Assembly (NCBI GenBank): GCA_023387655.1
Contig: JAEWHR010000033.1
Location: 1-8,129 of the forward strand
Direction: 5' to 3'
Source of the DNA: Bacillota bacterium
Lineage (GTDB): Bacteria; Bacillota; Clostridia; Lachnospirales; Lachnospiraceae
DNA length: 8,129 nt
Of this stretch, positions 5,573 through 8,129 are shown one piece after another. The notes under the pieces are model-generated. The model did no database searches. It saw only the letters and a list, made by a program, of their open reading frames with translations, and was not told the DNA's origin. The stretch's first letter is position 1, and each line of letters starts with the position of its first letter. The translations under genes were made by a program, and so were the position numbers.

Positions 5573-5857
5573 ATGAATGAAAAAATATATGAATTTGAAG
5601 CAATCATTAAGAAAGTTCCAGATATTGATGGAGCTTACGTTGAGATTCCCTTTGATGTGAAACAGGAGTTTCAAAAAGGTAGAGTTCCTGTTATTGCTAC
5701 CTTTGATGGTGTTATATATGAAGGAAGCCTAGTTAGAATGGGGACTCCTTGTCATATCATCGGATTACAAAAAAAGATACGAGCGCAAATTCAAAAACAA
5801 CCAGGAGACCTAGTAAAAGTCACCATCAAGGAACGTGATCCTAAGAAAGAGCAGTAA
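5573..5857 (+). CDS. DUF1905-family small protein
   Basis: A 94-residue cytoplasmic protein matching the DUF1905 pattern: YEFEAIIKKVPDIDGAYVEIP (about 5-25), FDVKQEFQKGRVPVIATFDG, then GSLVRMGTPCHIIGLQKKIR (about 60-80) and PGDLVKVTIKERD at the end. The family is a small beta-barrel of unknown activity, often found alone or fused to a YdeI/OmpD-associated domain that is absent here. The start is ATG 5573, with GGAG at 5561-5564; the frame is open 11 codons further upstream without a suitable ribosome binding site. It heads a three-gene run, the next gene starting 22 bases after its stop. Family assignment is by motif recognition; molecular role unknown. Confidence 0.88.
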   Translation: MNEKIYEFEAIIKKVPDIDGAYVEIPFDVKQEFQKGRVPVIATFDGVIYEGSLVRMGTPCHIIGLQKKIRAQIQKQPGDLVKVTIKERDPKKEQ

Positions 5858-5879
5858 CCATATATATAGGAGGTTTACT

Positions 5880-6047
5880 ATGGCGAAAGCAGGAATGAAA
5901 CGACCAGACCCACAAGAACCACATGGTACAGAAAGTAATCATAAACTACATCTAAAGAAAAATGACCAGCCACCAGTTCCAGAAATTCAAGGTAAGGCAA
6001 AAGCAGGTCATAAAAAAGCATCTCAAATTCAGGAGAATTCAAAATGA
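5880..6047 (+). CDS. Small basic, probably disordered protein, 55 aa, unknown function
   Basis: I recognise no characterised family. The 55 residues contain 10 Lys, 6 Pro and 4 His but no Phe, Trp, Tyr or Cys, so the chain is hydrophilic and probably disordered. Notable stretches are MKRPDPQEPHGTESNH (6-21) and VPEIQGKAKAGHKKA (33-47). It is supported as a gene by an excellent AGGAGG (5868-5873) with six-base spacing, and by its place between two clear genes: 22 bases after the DUF1905 stop and overlapping the HD-protein start by four bases (ATGA). That coupling suggests translation linked to the HD protein and perhaps physical partnership. The ATG at 5880 is preferred over the upstream in-frame start at 5835, which lies within the previous gene. 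Confidence 0.8.
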   Translation: MAKAGMKRPDPQEPHGTESNHKLHLKKNDQPPVPEIQGKAKAGHKKASQIQENSK

Positions 6048-6766
6048 AACAACGGGAATGGAAAAAGATACAGGAGAACAATTACAAAGAGTCTAGAGTA
6101 TCCGTCAAAAATCATCGAGTTGCCACTTCCTATCGAGATATCATACAAGGAGGGGACAAAGAACAAGCTCAGAAACTTTTTTTTGAGTTGGAACATGAGC
6201 TTATGACGAGAGAAAAACCATCTATTTATTTGAACACATTATTATCTAGACCTGAATTTAAACAGTACCCTTTTTCCATGCTTGCTTCACTAGAAAAAAC
6301 AGAACAATCTCCGAAGTATCATCCAGAAGGAAATGTATGGATTCATACGATGATGGTAGTTGATGTTGCTGCTACTGTGAAAGATAAGAGTAAGAGACCA
6401 AGAGAAATTATGTGGGCTGCCTTACTACATGATATCGGAAAACCAGAAACAACTAGATTTCGTAAAGGAAGAATTACTTCTTATGATCATGACCGAGTAG
6501 GTGCTGAGCTTGCAGATAAGTTTTTATCTGCGTTTGTTTCAGATCGAGAGTTTATAAGATATGTATGCTCCTTAATACGATGGCACATGATGATTTTATA
6601 TGTGAATAAGGATTTGCCATTCGGAGATCTTAAAACGATGTTAAATGAGGTACAAGGTGAAGACTTGGCTATACTTGGATGGAGCGATCGTACTGGAAGA
6701 ACAGGTATCGATGAAAAGGCTGAAAAAGAAGCGATTGAGTTATTTTATCAAAAAACAAAAATCTAA
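6044..6766 (+). CDS. HD-domain phosphohydrolase
   Basis: A 240-residue protein of the metal-dependent HD hydrolase superfamily, resembling the HD part of bacterial CCA-adding enzymes but without any nucleotidyltransferase domain. Candidate metal ligands are His101 (in WIHTMMVVD), His129-Asp130 (LLHDIGKPETTRF), His149 and His181 (RWHMM), and Asp215 (WSDRTGR). The H...HD...H...H...D order seems intact, so it should be active, most likely on a phosphate ester or nucleotide; the substrate is unknown. The first 60 residues are charged and helical. The start is ATG 6044, overlapping the previous stop by four bases, with AGGAG at 6031-6035. It closes the operon with DUF1905 and the 55-aa protein. 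No hairpin follows directly; the nearest terminator-like structure is the palindrome at 6884-7021. Confidence 0.92.
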   Translation: MKQREWKKIQENNYKESRVSVKNHRVATSYRDIIQGGDKEQAQKLFFELEHELMTREKPSIYLNTLLSRPEFKQYPFSMLASLEKTEQSPKYHPEGNVWIHTMMVVDVAATVKDKSKRPREIMWAALLHDIGKPETTRFRKGRITSYDHDRVGAELADKFLSAFVSDREFIRYVCSLIRWHMMILYVNKDLPFGDLKTMLNEVQGEDLAILGWSDRTGRTGIDEKAEKEAIELFYQKTKI

Positions 6767-6784
6767 GGAATGATATCTTGAATC

Positions 6785-6814
6785 TTGAAAAGTGTATGAA
6801 AAAGAATGTATAAT
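6785..6814 (+). promoter_or_regulatory. Sigma-A promoter upstream of the MFS gene
   Basis: TTGAAA (6785-6790) lies 18 bases before a perfect TATAAT (6809-6814). Initiation near 6821 gives an unusually long leader of about 255 bases before the permease ATG, with a long palindrome and T-run in between. Alternatively it drives a separate untranslated RNA of roughly 200 bases ending at that T-run. Confidence 0.65.
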
Positions 6815-6883
6815 ATTATCGGAGTTAACTTATTATACTGATTTTAAGATAGGATATATTACTTAGATTTAGCAGTTATAATT

Positions 6884-7021
6884 AAGGGCTGTTGCAAAAT
6901 AATATTTGCCCAATGGAAATCATATGCATCTAGTATAGAACAAAGGAAATTAAAGTTCCTTTCATAACTAATCTCATCTTGACTATGATTCTACAAGGCT
7001 AAATAGAATGCAACAGCTTTT
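6884..7021 (+). repeat. 138-base imperfect palindrome, MITE-like element and/or terminator in the MFS leader
   Basis: GCTGTTGCA (6888-6896) pairs perfectly with TGCAACAGC (7009-7017), with two G-T and two A-T pairs extending outward. Inside, AAAGGAA (6942-6948) pairs with TTCCTTT (6956-6962). Both stems share the same centre near 6952, and intermediate blocks also match (TATTT..GCC and AATCATA on each arm), so the whole unit is one degenerate inverted repeat. GGGCTGTTGCAAAAT at the left end resembles the ends of several insertion-sequence families. No open frame lies inside. The right end runs into TTTTTTG, as in a rho-independent terminator. TTAA flanks it on both sides (6882-6885, 7025-7028), possibly a coincidence. 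It may be a small non-autonomous element that now ends transcripts of the HD operon or attenuates the permease gene. Confidence 0.6.
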
Positions 7022-7076
7022 TTGTTAAAAATCCATATGAAAAAAAATAAAAATAAGAAACCAAAGGAGAAGTTAC

Positions 7077-8129
7077 ATGAGCTTATTGAGTGGAAAGCAT
7101 CATAGAACGCAGTTCGAATATCATCATACTCTATACGCAAGTTATCTCGGGTACATAACACAAGCAATTATTAATAACTTTCCACCATTGTTATTTTTGA
7201 CGTTTCAAAACGAATTTGATGTATCATTAGAACGAATTGCAATGATGGTTTCCATAAACTTTATCATACAAATTATAGTCGATTTTATTGGTGCTAAGAC
7301 AATAGATAAAGTTGGTTACCGCATTTCAGCAGTGGTTGCACATGGATTTTGTGTCATCGGGTTAATATGTCTTGGGACATTACCAAAGCTATTACCGAAT
7401 CCTTATTTTGGCATATTGATTGCAGTAGCATTGAATGCCATTGGTGGAGGTATTATTGAAGTAATTATCAGTCCAATCGTGGAATCTTTGCCAGGAAAAG
7501 AGAAGGATAAAGCGATGAGCCTACTCCATTCCTTTTATTGTTTTGGGCATGTGGGTGTTGTTGTTTTCTCCACTTTATTCTTTCTATTGATTGGTATTGA
7601 GAATTGGTCTATTTTGGCTTATCTTTGGATGCTATTACCACTAGGGAATCTTATATTATTTTCTAAGGTACCTCTATGTACGTTACCAAAGCATCATGAA
7701 GAGACGATAAGTTTCGGTGATGATGAGTTACATAGCGAAAGTAAAAAGAGAGGTAAATCCCGTAAGAGTATATTTACTTCTTCAATGTTTGCATGGTTAT
7801 TTTTATTGATGATATGTTCTGGAGCAGCAGAACAAGCGATGTCTCAATGGGCTTCTTACTTTGCTGAAGCTGGGCTTAAGGTAAGTAAAACTGTAGGAGA
7901 TTTGTTAGGACCATGTGCATTTGCCTTATTGATGGGAATATCTAGAGCCTTATATGGGAAGAAGGGTGAAAAAATTAAATTAGAACGGGCCATGGCTCTT
8001 TCAAGTGCTCTTTGCATTATAAGTTATTTAACGATTATTTTCTCACCATTTCCAATCCTATCTTTATTTGCTTGTGCAATCTGTGGATTTTCTGTAGGAA
8101 TTATGTGGCCAGGTACTTTTAGCCTTGCA
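7077..8129 (+). CDS. MFS-family permease, 3' end cut by window edge
   Basis: The first 351 residues of a membrane transporter are present with no stop before the edge. About ten hydrophobic segments can be placed: near 18-42, 53-72, 83-104, 111-132, 148-173, 176-196, 237-262, 273-293, 306-323 and 326-350. The Major Facilitator motif A appears between segments 2 and 3 as GAKTIDKVGYR (72-82). A charged loop at 200-235 separates the two six-helix halves, so two more helices and about 40-60 residues should lie beyond. Overall look and the LHSFYCFGHVGVV stretch (150-162) suggest the FucP-like sugar permease group, but the substrate is open. The start is ATG 7077, with AAAGGAGA at 7063-7070. It sits after a long structured leader, which may regulate it. 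No neighbour in the window reveals a substrate. Confidence 0.9.
   Translation, partial: MSLLSGKHHRTQFEYHHTLYASYLGYITQAIINNFPPLLFLTFQNEFDVSLERIAMMVSINFIIQIIVDFIGAKTIDKVGYRISAVVAHGFCVIGLICLGTLPKLLPNPYFGILIAVALNAIGGGIIEVIISPIVESLPGKEKDKAMSLLHSFYCFGHVGVVVFSTLFFLLIGIENWSILAYLWMLLPLGNLILFSKVPLCTLPKHHEETISFGDDELHSESKKRGKSRKSIFTSSMFAWLFLLMICSGAAEQAMSQWASYFAEAGLKVSKTVGDLLGPCAFALLMGISRALYGKKGEKIKLERAMALSSALCIISYLTIIFSPFPILSLFACAICGFSVGIMWPGTFSLA

Noticed and set aside
5878..6081. Minus-strand open frame across the 55-aa gene
   Set aside because: Antisense to two well-signalled, overlapping genes; hydrophobic composition mirrors Lys-rich codons of the real strand.
6815..7076. Known riboswitch or T-box in the permease leader
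   Set aside because: I could not recognise a conserved core (no T-box TGGNACCGCG, no familiar aptamer motif); the structure is better described as a simple palindrome.

Overview
The window is AT-rich with Gram-positive style signals: strong AGGAGG-type ribosome binding sites, sigma-A promoters, tight operons and an apparent sigma-K-type sporulation promoter. The gene content (KamA-family radical SAM enzyme, TPR glycosyltransferase, WYL regulator, DUF1905 and HD proteins, MFS permease) fits a spore-forming clostridium, most likely of the Lachnospiraceae. That placement is inference. No rRNA, tRNA, CRISPR array, phage gene or intact transposase gene was seen.

Left part (1-2166, minus strand): a two-gene operon read from a clear TTGACA/TAGAAT promoter. 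It encodes a D-Ala-D-Ala-ligase-like ATP-grasp enzyme, then, 16 bases on, a KamA-type aminomutase that runs off the left edge. The ATP-grasp protein lacks the usual Ddl signature, and the aminomutase keeps the lysine-type substrate residue visible in the window. Together they suggest that a beta-amino acid is made and then coupled to something, rather than ordinary cell-wall synthesis.

Centre (2401-4112): a family-2 glycosyltransferase with a TPR tail reads rightward. It is followed by two unrelated short tandem repeats and a perfect 16-bp-stem terminator. Convergent to it is a 72-residue protein that is 37.5% cysteine, with a central Cys-Asp-Arg decapeptide repeat between two duplicated Cys-rich caps. 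Its upstream region matches the sigma-K consensus, so it may be a late-sporulation (coat-type) protein.

Right part (4319-8129, plus strand): a WYL-domain regulator has an inverted repeat overlapping its -10 box and is followed by three copies of a 22-base dyad repeat. Next comes a tight three-gene operon: DUF1905 protein, a 55-residue aromatic-free basic protein, and an HD-domain hydrolase whose start overlaps the previous stop. The last gene is an MFS permease cut by the right edge. Its roughly 260-base leader carries a sigma-A promoter and a 138-base imperfect palindrome with IS-like ends and a terminal T-run, which could be a small non-autonomous element, a terminator/attenuator, or both.
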